A stretch of DNA of 54,553 bases, from contig CALAHF010000177.1 in NCBI GenBank assembly GCA_937891465.1, positions 1 through 54,553 on the forward strand. Direction: 5' to 3'. Below the pieces are notes generated by a model that made no database searches, had not been told where the DNA came from, and worked only from the letters and a program-made list of their open reading frames with translations. Each line of letters starts with the position of its first letter. The stretch's first letter is position 1. Of this stretch, positions 7,857 through 16,378 are shown one piece after another. The DNA comes from an uncultured Verrucomicrobiales bacterium (GTDB lineage Bacteria > Verrucomicrobiota > Verrucomicrobiia > Verrucomicrobiales > DEV007). The position numbers and the translations under genes are program-made.

Positions 7857-10800
7857 CGAGATTCTCGATCTCATCGGAACGCTGACCGCGACGGTCAAAG
7901 ACTTCGCGGAGCGCGAGGGCAAGCTCAACTATGCCCTGAAGCTTAGGATATCGAACTTGCAGCAGGGTCTTCGTGAAGAGATCGAGGAACTCGAACGGGA
8001 TTCGCAAGGGCAGATCGCGGCGGTGGCGCAAGTCGCCGAGACTGAAAAAGAGCGGATTACGGAACGCCTCGATTTCCGCAAATCTAAGCTGGCAAAGGCT
8101 CAATTATCCGCACGGAAGGCACTGCTGGATCGGATTCAGAAAAAAGAAGGCTACGAAAAATACGAAAGCCAAAAACACGTGATCGATAGCGGGCGGACCC
8201 GGGATCAAAAACTGCAACAGGCCGAAATCGAATTTGCTGAAAAAAGTGAAGCATTGGCAAGTTGGCAGAAGAAATTCGGGAAGCTCGAAAGTGGAACTCA
8301 CAAAGGAATTCGGGCATTTGGCTCGCTCGAAAAACGTCTTAAAAACGATCTCGCGGCAGCTTCCAAAAACGACCGGAATGTGTCGGATGAGGAACTGGCG
8401 GCGCTCAACACGATTTTTCAAGAAGCCCACCCCGTTCAGAAGTCGATCCGGAAGCAGTTCATCGCCCAGTTTTTCGGCACCTTTCCAGTATCACTCATTG
8501 TCATTTTACTGTTGATCATCGGCGGCGGTTTGGTGCCGGTTTTAGACCTTCTAAAAATCGAATCACCGCTGACCTCCGTTTATGTGGGGGCGGCGTGCGG
8601 CGGCTTGATCGTTCTGTTCCTTGCGCTCTTTTTCATCACTCGCGGCGCTATCGCCCCGAAAGCGAACGGCATAATCAAACAACTCGCAGAGGCCCGTTCG
8701 ATTCGAAAAAATTTGGCGATTCATTTCACATCATCTCACGAATCGCGGGTCGAAAATATCACCGCCGAATTTGACGACGCCCGCACTGAATTTGAAGGCA
8801 ACTTGAAAGCTTCGTCGGCCGCCGCAGGGGCCATGCGTGTTTCCGAACCGGAAGCAATCGAGCAGAAAGCGGTGCGAATTGCCGAACGAATTGAAACGGC
8901 AAAAGCCGAACAGACCGCTGCTGTTGATGCTGAACTTTCGACGCAAATGCAGGCGCTTCGCGACAAGAACGAAGCATCGATCAATGCGCTGACAGGCGAT
9001 TCAGACTCGACCGGCTCTCAGTTCTCCGACGAAAACGCGCGACAATGGGCCGCCCTCGAAGATGAATGTAAAGCCACCATCCCCGCCCTTTTTGAGAAGG
9101 CGGCAACCGCTCAAACCGTTGCGACGCAGGAGTTTTTGCCATGGACCAAAGAAGCCGTCGAAAGCTGGGCGGCTCCTGCAGAATTCCGACACACGGCGAA
9201 ATATGGCTCGCTCACTTTTGATCTTACCGAAGCCGTCGAAACGCTCCCGAGCGATCCGCGCCTGGCTCTACCGGCTGACACTCAATTTGAACTCCCCCTC
9301 GCCCTCTCGTTTCCCGAATCCGGTTCGATCTTGTTTGAAACCAAAAACACGGGAAATCAGGAAGCCATCGATGCGCTGAACAATCTGATCCTGCGAATTT
9401 TTACAGGCACTCCTGCCGGCCGCGCCCAGTTCACGATCATCGATCCCGTGGGGCTTGGGCAGAATTTTGCAGGCATCATGCACCTTGCTGATCACGAGGA
9501 ATTTCTCATCTCGTCGCGGATTTGGACTCAGGCAAATCAGATCGAGCAGCAGCTGGCCGATCTCAGCGAGTACATGGAAAAAGTGATCCAGATGTATCTC
9601 CGAAACGAGTATGCGACGATCACCGAATACAATGAGAAAGCGGGGAACATTGCCGAGAAATATCACTTCGTGGTCGTGGCGGATTTTCCCCATGGATTCA
9701 CCGAACAATCGGCCCAGCGGCTTCTCAGCATCGCCAACACGGGCGCGCGATGCGGCGTTTATACATTGATTCATTGGGATCAACGGGCTCAGATGCCCCT
9801 CAGCTTTATGGGCGATGATTTGCGGAAATCGAGCGTGTGTTTAAAAACCAACAGGGACGGTTTTTTCCTGCCGGGGAATCCGGTGCCGTCGTCAAAAATG
9901 ACACTCGATCCACCGCCGTCAGATGCTCTCGCGATTGATCTCGTCAATCGAATTGGGAAAGCCAGCAAGGACTCGAATCTCGTTCAGGTTCCCTTTTCTC
10001 ACATCGCTCCATTGACGGATACCGAGTTTTGGTCGCTTGACACCAGCAGCGAACTCCGCGTGCCGATTGGACGAACAGGAGCCACAAAATTGCAGTATCT
10101 CGAAATCGGAAAAGGCACCTGCCAACACGCGCTCATCGCCGGTAAAACAGGCTCAGGTAAATCGACTTTGTTTCACGTCATCATCACCAACCTGGCTTTG
10201 TGGTGCGATCCCGATCAGGTCGAGTTCTACCTGATCGATTTCAAAAAAGGCGTCGAATTCAAATGCTACGCTGATGCCAAATTGCCTCAAGCCCGGGTCA
10301 TCGCAATTGAGTCCGACCGCGAGTTCGGTCTCAGCGTGCTGCAACGACTTGATGAAGAATTGAAACGGCGTGGTGAGCTGTTCCGCAAAATGGGTGTTCA
10401 GGACGTGGCTGGCTACAAACGCGCTGGCGGCACCGAACCGGTTCCGCGTTCGCTACTATTGATCGATGAGTTTCAGGAATTTTTTATCGAAGACGATTCC
10501 GTTTCGCAAAACGCAGCTCTCCTACTTGACCGAATCGTTCGTCAAGGCCGTGCTTTTGGAATCCATGCCATCCTTGGTTCGCAAACTCTGGGAGGCGCTT
10601 TCACCCTCGCCCGAGCGACATTGGGGCAGATGGTGATTCGGATCGCACTGCAATGCAACGAAGCCGACGCCTATTTGATCATGGATGATTCCAATCCTGC
10701 ACCACGGATGCTGACGCGGCCGGGAGAAGGAATCTACAACGACAGTGCTGGCGCCATCGAAGGCAATAGCCCGTTTCAAGTGGTCTGGCTTGGCGATGAA

Positions 10801-11715
10801 AATCGCGATGAATGGATCTCCAAATTGGACGGGTTAAAATCGAATTTCGACAACCGGCATTCCGAAGCGGTGATCTTTGAAGGAAATGCTCCGGCGGACG
10901 TCTGCGAAAATTCCGTCATCACCAAGCTCCGAACGACCACTCCCGAATCCCGCCCTCCCGCAGCTCGGCTCTTCCTCGGCGCGCCCAATTCAATCAAAGG
11001 CCCGACCGAAATCATTCTGCAACGTCAGAGCGGCAACAATGTGCTGATCATCGGCCAACGTGACGAAACCGTGCTCAGCATGATCGCCATTGGATTGCTT
11101 GGTTTGAAACATCAGTTTGCCGACGGCGACGCAAAACTCATCTTGATCGACGGAAGCCCCGAAGGTTCTTCCGAAGCCAATTTTCTCAATGCCATTTTGC
11201 CTACGATTTCAGCAAAAATTGAGCGTCCATCTCCAGCAGACATCGGAACCACAATCAACGCTCTCGCGATTGAAATGAATCGTCGGGTTGATGAAAACGA
11301 TACCACCGCGTCCCCGATTTTCTGCTTCATCAACGGGCTTCAGAAATTCAAAAAACTCCGCTACGAAGACGACTTCAGCTTTTCGATGAGCGATAACGAC
11401 GAGGTAGCCGAGGCCAAGCCCGGCAACTCGCTGAACGATATCATTACCGAAGGCGCCGGCGTTGGAATTCATCTGATCGTCGCGATTGATACCTTCAACA
11501 ATCTCAACCGCGCCATGAGCCGCAAAGCTATCACCGAATTCGAAATGCGGGTCCTTTTCCAAATGAGCGCGAACGATTCAGCGAGCCTGATCGACACCAT
11601 CAAAGCGAGCACTCTTGGCTTGAATAGAGCTCTGTTTTACAACGAACAAGCCGGTTATCTCGAAACGTTCCGTCCGTATTCCCAGCCTGATCGAAGCTGG
11701 TTCTCCGAGGGGTAA
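7834..11715 (+). CDS. Coiled-coil, membrane-anchored FtsK/SpoIIIE-type ATPase (EssC/EccC-like role)
   Basis: 1293 residues from the ATG at 7834; the frame is open further upstream but that part overlaps the previous gene. Order: N-terminal coiled coil (about 20-190), two membrane segments (about 212-238 and 250-272), a second helical region (about 280-440), then an FtsK/SpoIIIE ATPase with Walker A AGKTGSGKST (769-778, Lys776) and Walker B LLLIDEF (Asp878, Glu879). A second, ATPase-like domain follows, but its P-loop position (VLIIGQRDET, from 1070) lacks the GK[ST], so it is probably catalytically dead. No FHA domain is visible, unlike EssC of Firmicutes, and no DNA-binding gamma domain, unlike FtsK. 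The WXG100-like genes in the same operon argue for protein export rather than DNA transport. Confidence 0.88.
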   Translation: MLKLPTTNEILDLIGTLTATVKDFAEREGKLNYALKLRISNLQQGLREEIEELERDSQGQIAAVAQVAETEKERITERLDFRKSKLAKAQLSARKALLDRIQKKEGYEKYESQKHVIDSGRTRDQKLQQAEIEFAEKSEALASWQKKFGKLESGTHKGIRAFGSLEKRLKNDLAAASKNDRNVSDEELAALNTIFQEAHPVQKSIRKQFIAQFFGTFPVSLIVILLLIIGGGLVPVLDLLKIESPLTSVYVGAACGGLIVLFLALFFITRGAIAPKANGIIKQLAEARSIRKNLAIHFTSSHESRVENITAEFDDARTEFEGNLKASSAAAGAMRVSEPEAIEQKAVRIAERIETAKAEQTAAVDAELSTQMQALRDKNEASINALTGDSDSTGSQFSDENARQWAALEDECKATIPALFEKAATAQTVATQEFLPWTKEAVESWAAPAEFRHTAKYGSLTFDLTEAVETLPSDPRLALPADTQFELPLALSFPESGSILFETKNTGNQEAIDALNNLILRIFTGTPAGRAQFTIIDPVGLGQNFAGIMHLADHEEFLISSRIWTQANQIEQQLADLSEYMEKVIQMYLRNEYATITEYNEKAGNIAEKYHFVVVADFPHGFTEQSAQRLLSIANTGARCGVYTLIHWDQRAQMPLSFMGDDLRKSSVCLKTNRDGFFLPGNPVPSSKMTLDPPPSDALAIDLVNRIGKASKDSNLVQVPFSHIAPLTDTEFWSLDTSSELRVPIGRTGATKLQYLEIGKGTCQHALIAGKTGSGKSTLFHVIITNLALWCDPDQVEFYLIDFKKGVEFKCYADAKLPQARVIAIESDREFGLSVLQRLDEELKRRGELFRKMGVQDVAGYKRAGGTEPVPRSLLLIDEFQEFFIEDDSVSQNAALLLDRIVRQGRAFGIHAILGSQTLGGAFTLARATLGQMVIRIALQCNEADAYLIMDDSNPAPRMLTRPGEGIYNDSAGAIEGNSPFQVVWLGDENRDEWISKLDGLKSNFDNRHSEAVIFEGNAPADVCENSVITKLRTTTPESRPPAARLFLGAPNSIKGPTEIILQRQSGNNVLIIGQRDETVLSMIAIGLLGLKHQFADGDAKLILIDGSPEGSSEANFLNAILPTISAKIERPSPADIGTTINALAIEMNRRVDENDTTASPIFCFINGLQKFKKLRYEDDFSFSMSDNDEVAEAKPGNSLNDIITEGAGVGIHLIVAIDTFNNLNRAMSRKAITEFEMRVLFQMSANDSASLIDTIKASTLGLNRALFYNEQAGYLETFRPYSQPDRSWFSEG

Positions 11716-11726
11716 TCCAGATTTTT

Positions 11727-11769
11727 CGATCCAACCCTGTTGGTTCATCGAATCTACCCTCCCTCTTCG
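11727..11769. repeat. 43-bp double-palindrome element, copy 4
   Basis: Starts 11 bases after the ATPase stop. Left unit CGATCCAACCCTGTTGG, centre TTCATCGAA, right unit less conserved, ending CTTCG. It fits the 43-position frame exactly. Confidence 0.75.
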
Positions 11770-11847
11770 TGAAACTCTTTATTTTTCTGTTGAGGTAATA
11801 TTGAATTAAAGGACGCGTCCAAAGCGGCGAACCTAAATCATCTACTC

Positions 11848-12006
11848 ATGAAAAAATTGATCCAACCCCTCACCATCGGTGCTGCGACCGCTGGCATCGC
11901 GCTCACCACAAGCTGCGAACAGAAGTCAGAATCTGAAAAAGCCGTCGAGAAAATTGGCGATAAGATCAAAGACGCCGCAGATAAAGTCGAAGATGCGCTT
12001 GATTGA
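11848..12006 (+). CDS. Small lipoprotein (52 residues)
   Basis: An ATG at 11848 opens a 52-residue frame. The N-terminus is a lipoprotein-type signal (MKKLIQPLTIGAATAGIALTTSC) with Cys23 as the probable lipidated residue. The mature part is a short, highly charged amphipathic helix (EKAVEKIGDKIKDAADKVED). Such entericidin-like small lipoproteins are common in Verrucomicrobiota; their function is unknown. It is monocistronic and is followed by a strong terminator at 12075-12111, which supports expression as its own unit. Confidence 0.75.
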   Translation: MKKLIQPLTIGAATAGIALTTSCEQKSESEKAVEKIGDKIKDAADKVEDALD

Positions 12007-12028
12007 TTTCCTAAATTTTCAATCCTGA

Positions 12029-12046
12029 AGCCACGTTGCGGTGGCT
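12029..12046. other. Short hairpin after the lipoprotein gene
   Basis: AGCCAC (12029-12034) pairs with GTGGCT (12041-12046) around a 6-base loop. It is followed by a C-rich run, not a T-run. It lies between the lipoprotein stop and the strong terminator and may be part of one structured 3' end. Confidence 0.4.
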
Positions 12047-12074
12047 CCTTGATTCCTCCCCCCCAAATTCGAAT

Positions 12075-12111
12075 AGCCCAGTTTCAGTTATTACGGAAGC
12101 TGGGCTTTTTT
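12075..12111 (+). terminator. Strong intrinsic terminator of the lipoprotein gene
   Basis: AGCCCAGTTTC (12075-12085) pairs with GAAGCTGGGCT (12096-12106), an 11-bp stem with one G-T pair and a 10-base loop, followed at once by six T residues (12106-12111). This is the textbook rho-independent form. Confidence 0.9.
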
Positions 12112-12133
12112 GTGTAATTTCGTTCCGGAAACC

Positions 12134-12271
12134 CTACCAAAACCCATCGTCCCCACGCTCACTCACATCCAGCACTCGACGCTCAGCTATTCTTTGAATC
12201 AATTCCTCAGGAAGTGAATCTTCATAGCGAACTTGTAGACTGCCATGCGTTGTTTCGAAGCCATTTTCTCC
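12134..12271 (-). pseudogene. Remnant of a DUF1801/YdhG-like protein (C-terminus only)
   Basis: The minus strand is open for 45 codons between a TAG just upstream and a TAG at 12136-12134, with no start codon. The product contains FETTHGSLQVRYEDSLPEEL followed by IQRIAERRVLDV. This resembles the C-terminal end of DUF1801/YdhG-like proteins (Gly-Thr-hydrophobic stretch, then PLP..LI..LV..R). The match is by eye. The rest of the gene is not found nearby. A 43-bp element lies just upstream of its broken end. Confidence 0.4.
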
Positions 12272-12323
12272 CTATCTTTTAGAACATCCTCTCAAGGGAG
12301 AAAAGCCGATCTAAACGATGAAA

Positions 12324-12366
12324 CGATCTAACCGTATGCGGCCATCGAATCACCCCTGTTGGTTCG
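12324..12366. repeat. 43-bp double-palindrome element, copy 5 (left unit degenerate)
   Basis: The right unit (GAATCACCCCTGTTGGTTC) and the ATC centre are well kept. The left unit has diverged (CGATCTAACCGTATG) but the 43-base spacing from CGA to TCG is exact. It lies upstream of the phosphofructokinase start. Confidence 0.65.
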
Positions 12367-12410
12367 TGAAATGCTTGCGCAGGTTTTGAGAAATGCTTTA
12401 TGATATGTGA

Positions 12411-13525
12411 ATGACAAAACACATCGGAATTCTCACAAGCGGAGGCGATTGTCCGGGCTTAAATGCCGCGATTCGCGGGGTCGCGAAAGCGGGGATTGGC
12501 AACTTCGACATGAAGTTTCTCGGTTTTAAAAATGGATTCAATGGACTGTGCCACGACCAAACGATGCCGTTGGCATGTTGTCAGGAATTCTGACGGATGG
12601 AGGAACGATTCTGGGAACGAGTCGCGATAAGCCGAATAAAATGCCAGTCGGCGGTAAAAAGCGCGATATGACGGCTGAGATTGTCGGTGTCTACGCGCGG
12701 CATCACTTGGATGCGCTGGTCTGCCTTGGTGGCGGCGGAACGCAGAAAAATGCGCTTCATTTGAAAAACGCGGGTCTAAATGTGGTGACGCTTCCGAAGA
12801 CGATCGACAATGACGTATTTGGAACGGACGTGACGTTTGGATTTGATACGGCTCTGGGAATCGCCACGGAAGCGATTGACCGAATTCACTCAACGGCAAC
12901 GAGTCACAATCGAGTGCTCGTTGTCGAAATCATGGGGCACCGCGCCGGATGGCTCGCGTTGGAATCCGGAATCGCTGGCGGGGCGGACGTCGTTTTGATT
13001 CCTGAGATCGCCTATGATCCTGAAATCATCGCCGAAGCAATCAAAGATCGGAGTCGTGCCGGGAAACATTTCAGCATCGTGGCGGTCGCAGAAGGGGCCA
13101 TGACAATAGATCAAGCGAAGCGCATCGAGATATTGTCCGCCCAGAAAGAAGACGCGTCGACAAAAGAGGAGAAGGCGGAGGCCTCGCAGGAGTTATCGGA
13201 TTTTCATCGCGAACACGTTCGCCACACGCAGGATCTAACGGCTACACTAGAGGAACTGACTGGCTGCGAATCGCGCCTCACGATTCTAGGACACATTCAA
13301 CGCGGCGGAACCCCGTCGCCGGTTGATCGCGTTCTGGCAACTCAGCTTGGAGCAACCTGCGCTCAGTATTTGGCGGATGGCGGTCATGGAGATATGATGT
13401 CGGTCCGCGGATCGGAGATCGTTCCGGTTCCGCTGGAAGAGATCGCCGGTCGGAAAAACCTTGTTCCCACCGATCATCCGCTTATCCAAACTGCTCGCCT
13501 CGTCGGCACGTGCTTTGGCGATTAA
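12411..13525 (+). pseudogene. pfkA: 6-phosphofructokinase, interrupted by one frameshift
   Basis: The ATG at 12411 opens a frame with the PFK start motif [17 protein letters not shown] and goes on to [13 protein letters not shown]. It then runs out of homology and stops at 12593. The rest of the enzyme continues in another frame from about 12575 with [20 protein letters not shown], then [18 protein letters not shown], an [12 protein letters not shown] block and [11 protein letters not shown]. One missing base near 12570 would join the two parts into a full-length enzyme of about 371 residues that phosphorylates fructose 6-phosphate. The GGGGT loop favours ATP as donor, while the Lys in PKTIDND is also seen in pyrophosphate-linked types, so the donor is unsure. 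It is either a real pseudogene or a sequencing error. Confidence 0.85.
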
Positions 13526-13631
13526 TCAGCTCACCGCGACTGCGGGAGTATCACCTGTCTGTTTTTTGGTAAAAACTTCTGAAACCCCAAATTCTCCCTG
13601 AATCCTGTTATTCCGGAAGGATCTCGTCTCC

Positions 13632-15503
13632 ATGAATATTCGTCCAACTTTCACTTCCATAGTCGCTTTGGCCATCGGCCTGGCTTCGATCGCTAGCGCT
13701 CAAGCCGCACCACGCCCGGCAAAGCCGAATATCGTTCTCTTGCTAGCTGACGATCTTGGCTGGCAGGACGTCGGTTGTTACGACATTGACGAACCTTGCC
13801 CGTATGAAACGCCGAATCTCGATCGGCTCGCAACGGAAGGCGTGAAGTTTTGGCAAGCTTACTCCCCTTCCCCGACCTGTGCCCCTAGCCGGTGCGCGAT
13901 CCTTTCTGGTAAACATCCGGCACGCGCCCAGAAAACCCATGTGGTTGGTGGAGCGCCTCCGTCTCCGTTTTCGAGGAACAATCCGATGATATCGCCGTGG
14001 TATAGCGGTCGAATGAAGATGGATGAAATCACGATTGCAGAGGCTTTAAGAACAAATGGCTACATCACGGGTTGTATCGGAAAATGGCATTGTGCAATCG
14101 AACACAACGCTTTCCCTCAGCCGAAGGATCAAGGGTTTGATGTTTCAACGATGGAACGCGGCGCCACGTCGAGACCAAAGCCTGATCGGCTGTCGAACTT
14201 TTCGACTACTGCTGAAGACGATCCCTATCGTCTAGATGAAAACGGATTTCCCTTTCACCATAATGCAGAAGACGCGCTAATGTTTCTTCACGAAAACGAT
14301 GACAAACCGTTTTTTCTTTATCATCCCACCTGGCTTGTTCATTCACCAATTCATACGCGGAGCGAGGCCTTGCTAAAGAAATACTGCGAAAAAATGGACG
14401 TGCCCTATCCCACAGACCCAGATAAGTGGGAAATCGAAGGCCAAAAAAATCCGTTCTATGGCGCGATGGTTGAAGCGCTCGATTACTACGTGGGCAACGT
14501 CATCAAATACTTGGATGAAACCGAGGACCCGCGCTGGCCAGGGCATAAACTCGCAGAAAACACGTATGTCATTTTCACTTCCGACAACGGCGGTTTTGTT
14601 TCACATCCGGGCGAATTCATCACCACTAATGCACCGCTGGATAAAGGTAAAATCAACGCCAAAGAAGGCGGAACCCGAGTTCCCTTAATCATTCGCGGTC
14701 CGGGAATTGCTGCTGGAAAAGAGACAGATACGATAGTCAACGGCCTCGATTTTTATCCAACGATCATGAACTGGACGGGAACAGAGAAACCTGCTGAGCA
14801 GCAACTCGACGGGCTCGACCTCGCTCCGTTTTTGAAATCTGACTTGTCTGACAATGCTCTAATTGCGGATGCTTCAGGAAAGGCGCGCGATACAATGATG
14901 TGGCATTTCCCAAATTCTGTGGCGATGCAATCCACCATTCGGCGGGGCAATTATAAACTGATTCGCAACTGGCTGCCGTATTTTAAGACAAACGGAGGTG
15001 GGCTCTATTTGTTCGAACTCTACGACGATTCCGGCAAGCGCGTCGACATTGAGGAGGCGAAAAATGTTGCCCCCGAAAACCCTGAATTGACCAAGGAATT
15101 GAACAATTTGCTCGAAGAGATGCTGACCGAGATGAAAGGCAGTCCGCCATTTTTGAATCCAATCGCTAAATCAAACCCAGCAACTAAAACCAAAATCTGC
15201 ACGCCGCTTGAACACGGCATTGATGGAAAAAAAGTGTGGATGACCTACAAAGAAAACGGCGCAAAAGTAGTCAAGACTCATCTGCTTTACACCGACAACG
15301 GCGGCACTCGCTACGAGGAGTGGTATCGGATCGATGCCGTCATCGAAGCCGGCGGCAAAGTGACGGCACGGCTTCCCCGCAAAACTACTCACTATGTTTT
15401 CAATCTAATCGATGAAAATCATTACCTCGTGAGCTATCCCGAAATGGTTCCTGAGAACGAGCGTAAAGAGAACTATTCAATGAAAGCGCTGAGCGCCCGC
15501 TAA
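13632..15503 (+). CDS. Secreted sulfatase (arylsulfatase A/N-acetylhexosamine-sulfatase type)
   Basis: A 623-residue protein with a signal peptide (about residues 1-25, ending AQA-A). Active site: Cys83-Ala-Pro-Ser-Arg87 followed by CAILSG, a canonical formylglycine signature. Metal ligands: Asp40-Asp41 in LLLADDLG and the TSDNGG block further on. The GKWH block is also present. About 120 residues at the C-terminus, after the sulfatase fold, hold a beta-rich segment ending in a YSMKALSAR tail; it may bind carbohydrate or close the active site. The enzyme needs the formylglycine-generating enzyme, which is not in this window. It is monocistronic. Confidence 0.93.
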   Translation: MNIRPTFTSIVALAIGLASIASAQAAPRPAKPNIVLLLADDLGWQDVGCYDIDEPCPYETPNLDRLATEGVKFWQAYSPSPTCAPSRCAILSGKHPARAQKTHVVGGAPPSPFSRNNPMISPWYSGRMKMDEITIAEALRTNGYITGCIGKWHCAIEHNAFPQPKDQGFDVSTMERGATSRPKPDRLSNFSTTAEDDPYRLDENGFPFHHNAEDALMFLHENDDKPFFLYHPTWLVHSPIHTRSEALLKKYCEKMDVPYPTDPDKWEIEGQKNPFYGAMVEALDYYVGNVIKYLDETEDPRWPGHKLAENTYVIFTSDNGGFVSHPGEFITTNAPLDKGKINAKEGGTRVPLIIRGPGIAAGKETDTIVNGLDFYPTIMNWTGTEKPAEQQLDGLDLAPFLKSDLSDNALIADASGKARDTMMWHFPNSVAMQSTIRRGNYKLIRNWLPYFKTNGGGLYLFELYDDSGKRVDIEEAKNVAPENPELTKELNNLLEEMLTEMKGSPPFLNPIAKSNPATKTKICTPLEHGIDGKKVWMTYKENGAKVVKTHLLYTDNGGTRYEEWYRIDAVIEAGGKVTARLPRKTTHYVFNLIDENHYLVSYPEMVPENERKENYSMKALSAR

Positions 15504-15530
15504 TTAGCTGAAACTTTTACTTAGCTATGA

Positions 15531-15698
15531 GCCAATTCAGTAAGAACTCAAACACCCGCTGTTCTGACCCGCGTGGTTCACGAATTTTCCGATGCTGACG
15601 ATGTCGAAATCATTCTGAATGCGCTGAAAGCAGAAGAATTCAAACTGCGATCGATGATTCTGGAGATTGCGGGGAGCAATCCGTTTTGGACGAAATAG
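15531..15698 (+). pseudogene. C-terminal remnant of a DUF1592/DUF1588/DUF1585-type cytochrome-associated protein
   Basis: A 55-codon frame without start runs from just after a TGA (15528-15530) to a TAG at 15696-15698. It ends in a helix-rich tail (LKAEEFKLRSMILEIAGSN, then PFWTK). This is the kind of end found in the large secreted Planctomycetota/Verrucomicrobiota proteins with DUF1592/1588/1585 domains, where a short "IVxSxPF" motif closes the protein. Nothing of the remaining gene (usually more than 700 residues) is present upstream, where the sulfatase ends at 15503. Identification rests on the tail only. Confidence 0.4.
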
Positions 15699-15870
15699 AA
15701 TGACGATCGCAAAATTACCTCACAGACAAATTGCGACTTCTTTACAAGCTCCTGACAACGTTCCCAAGATACCGGTGATTCTCTTTTCACCATGAAATAG
15801 AGTCTCAAACGAATCGCCAAGTCGCTACCCTCAGCATCACCGAAGCATTCGTTTAAACACTCTTCTCCCA

Positions 15871-16344
15871 ATGAAACTCAGATTAAACAAACCCGCTAAA
15901 TCACTCTTTATCATCGCCTTGCTTAGCTTTCCCATCGCCATTTGGGGAGCAAAAATACCAGCAAGCCCGGAAAAACTCGAAAAGCAGGCAGACCTTGTCG
16001 TTACTGGAAAGGTGATTTCAATAACCTCAAAAATCGGGAAATCGAAAATTGAAACGTCTCCGGGTCTTCATCGCGACGAAGTCTTTACGATCAAGATTCT
16101 GGTTTCAACAGTCAAAAAGGGAGCGGGAGTCAAATCCGGTGATCAAATTGAAATCGCTGTGTGGAAGCCGGTGAAGCGAATCCCACAGGTCCCCGGTTTG
16201 CAAGGTCACCAACCCGTTCCCGCCAAGGGAGATACCGCGACATTCTTCCTTAAAGGGAAAGTTGGAATGCTACTCGAACCTATTTTGCCGAACGGAATTT
16301 CGATCGCAAAGCCGTTGCCCGCAAAACCAAAAGCGATCAAATAA
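15871..16344 (+). CDS. Secreted small beta-rich protein of unknown function
   Basis: A 157-residue protein with a signal peptide (about residues 1-26). The mature part starts ASPEKLEKQADLVVTGKVIS and continues with alternating strands (FTIKILVSTVKKG, GDQIEIAVWKP), ending in a Pro/Lys-rich tail. The "ADLVVTGKV" opening and a late GDTATFFLKG strand resemble OB-like secreted domains that are frequent in Planctomycetota and Verrucomicrobiota. No catalytic residues stand out. It is convergent with the next gene, with 34 bases between the stops. Confidence 0.6.
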   Translation: MKLRLNKPAKSLFIIALLSFPIAIWGAKIPASPEKLEKQADLVVTGKVISITSKIGKSKIETSPGLHRDEVFTIKILVSTVKKGAGVKSGDQIEIAVWKPVKRIPQVPGLQGHQPVPAKGDTATFFLKGKVGMLLEPILPNGISIAKPLPAKPKAIK

Positions 16345-16378
16345 TGCCGCATCTCGACGCGGTCGGAAGCGCCCGAGG

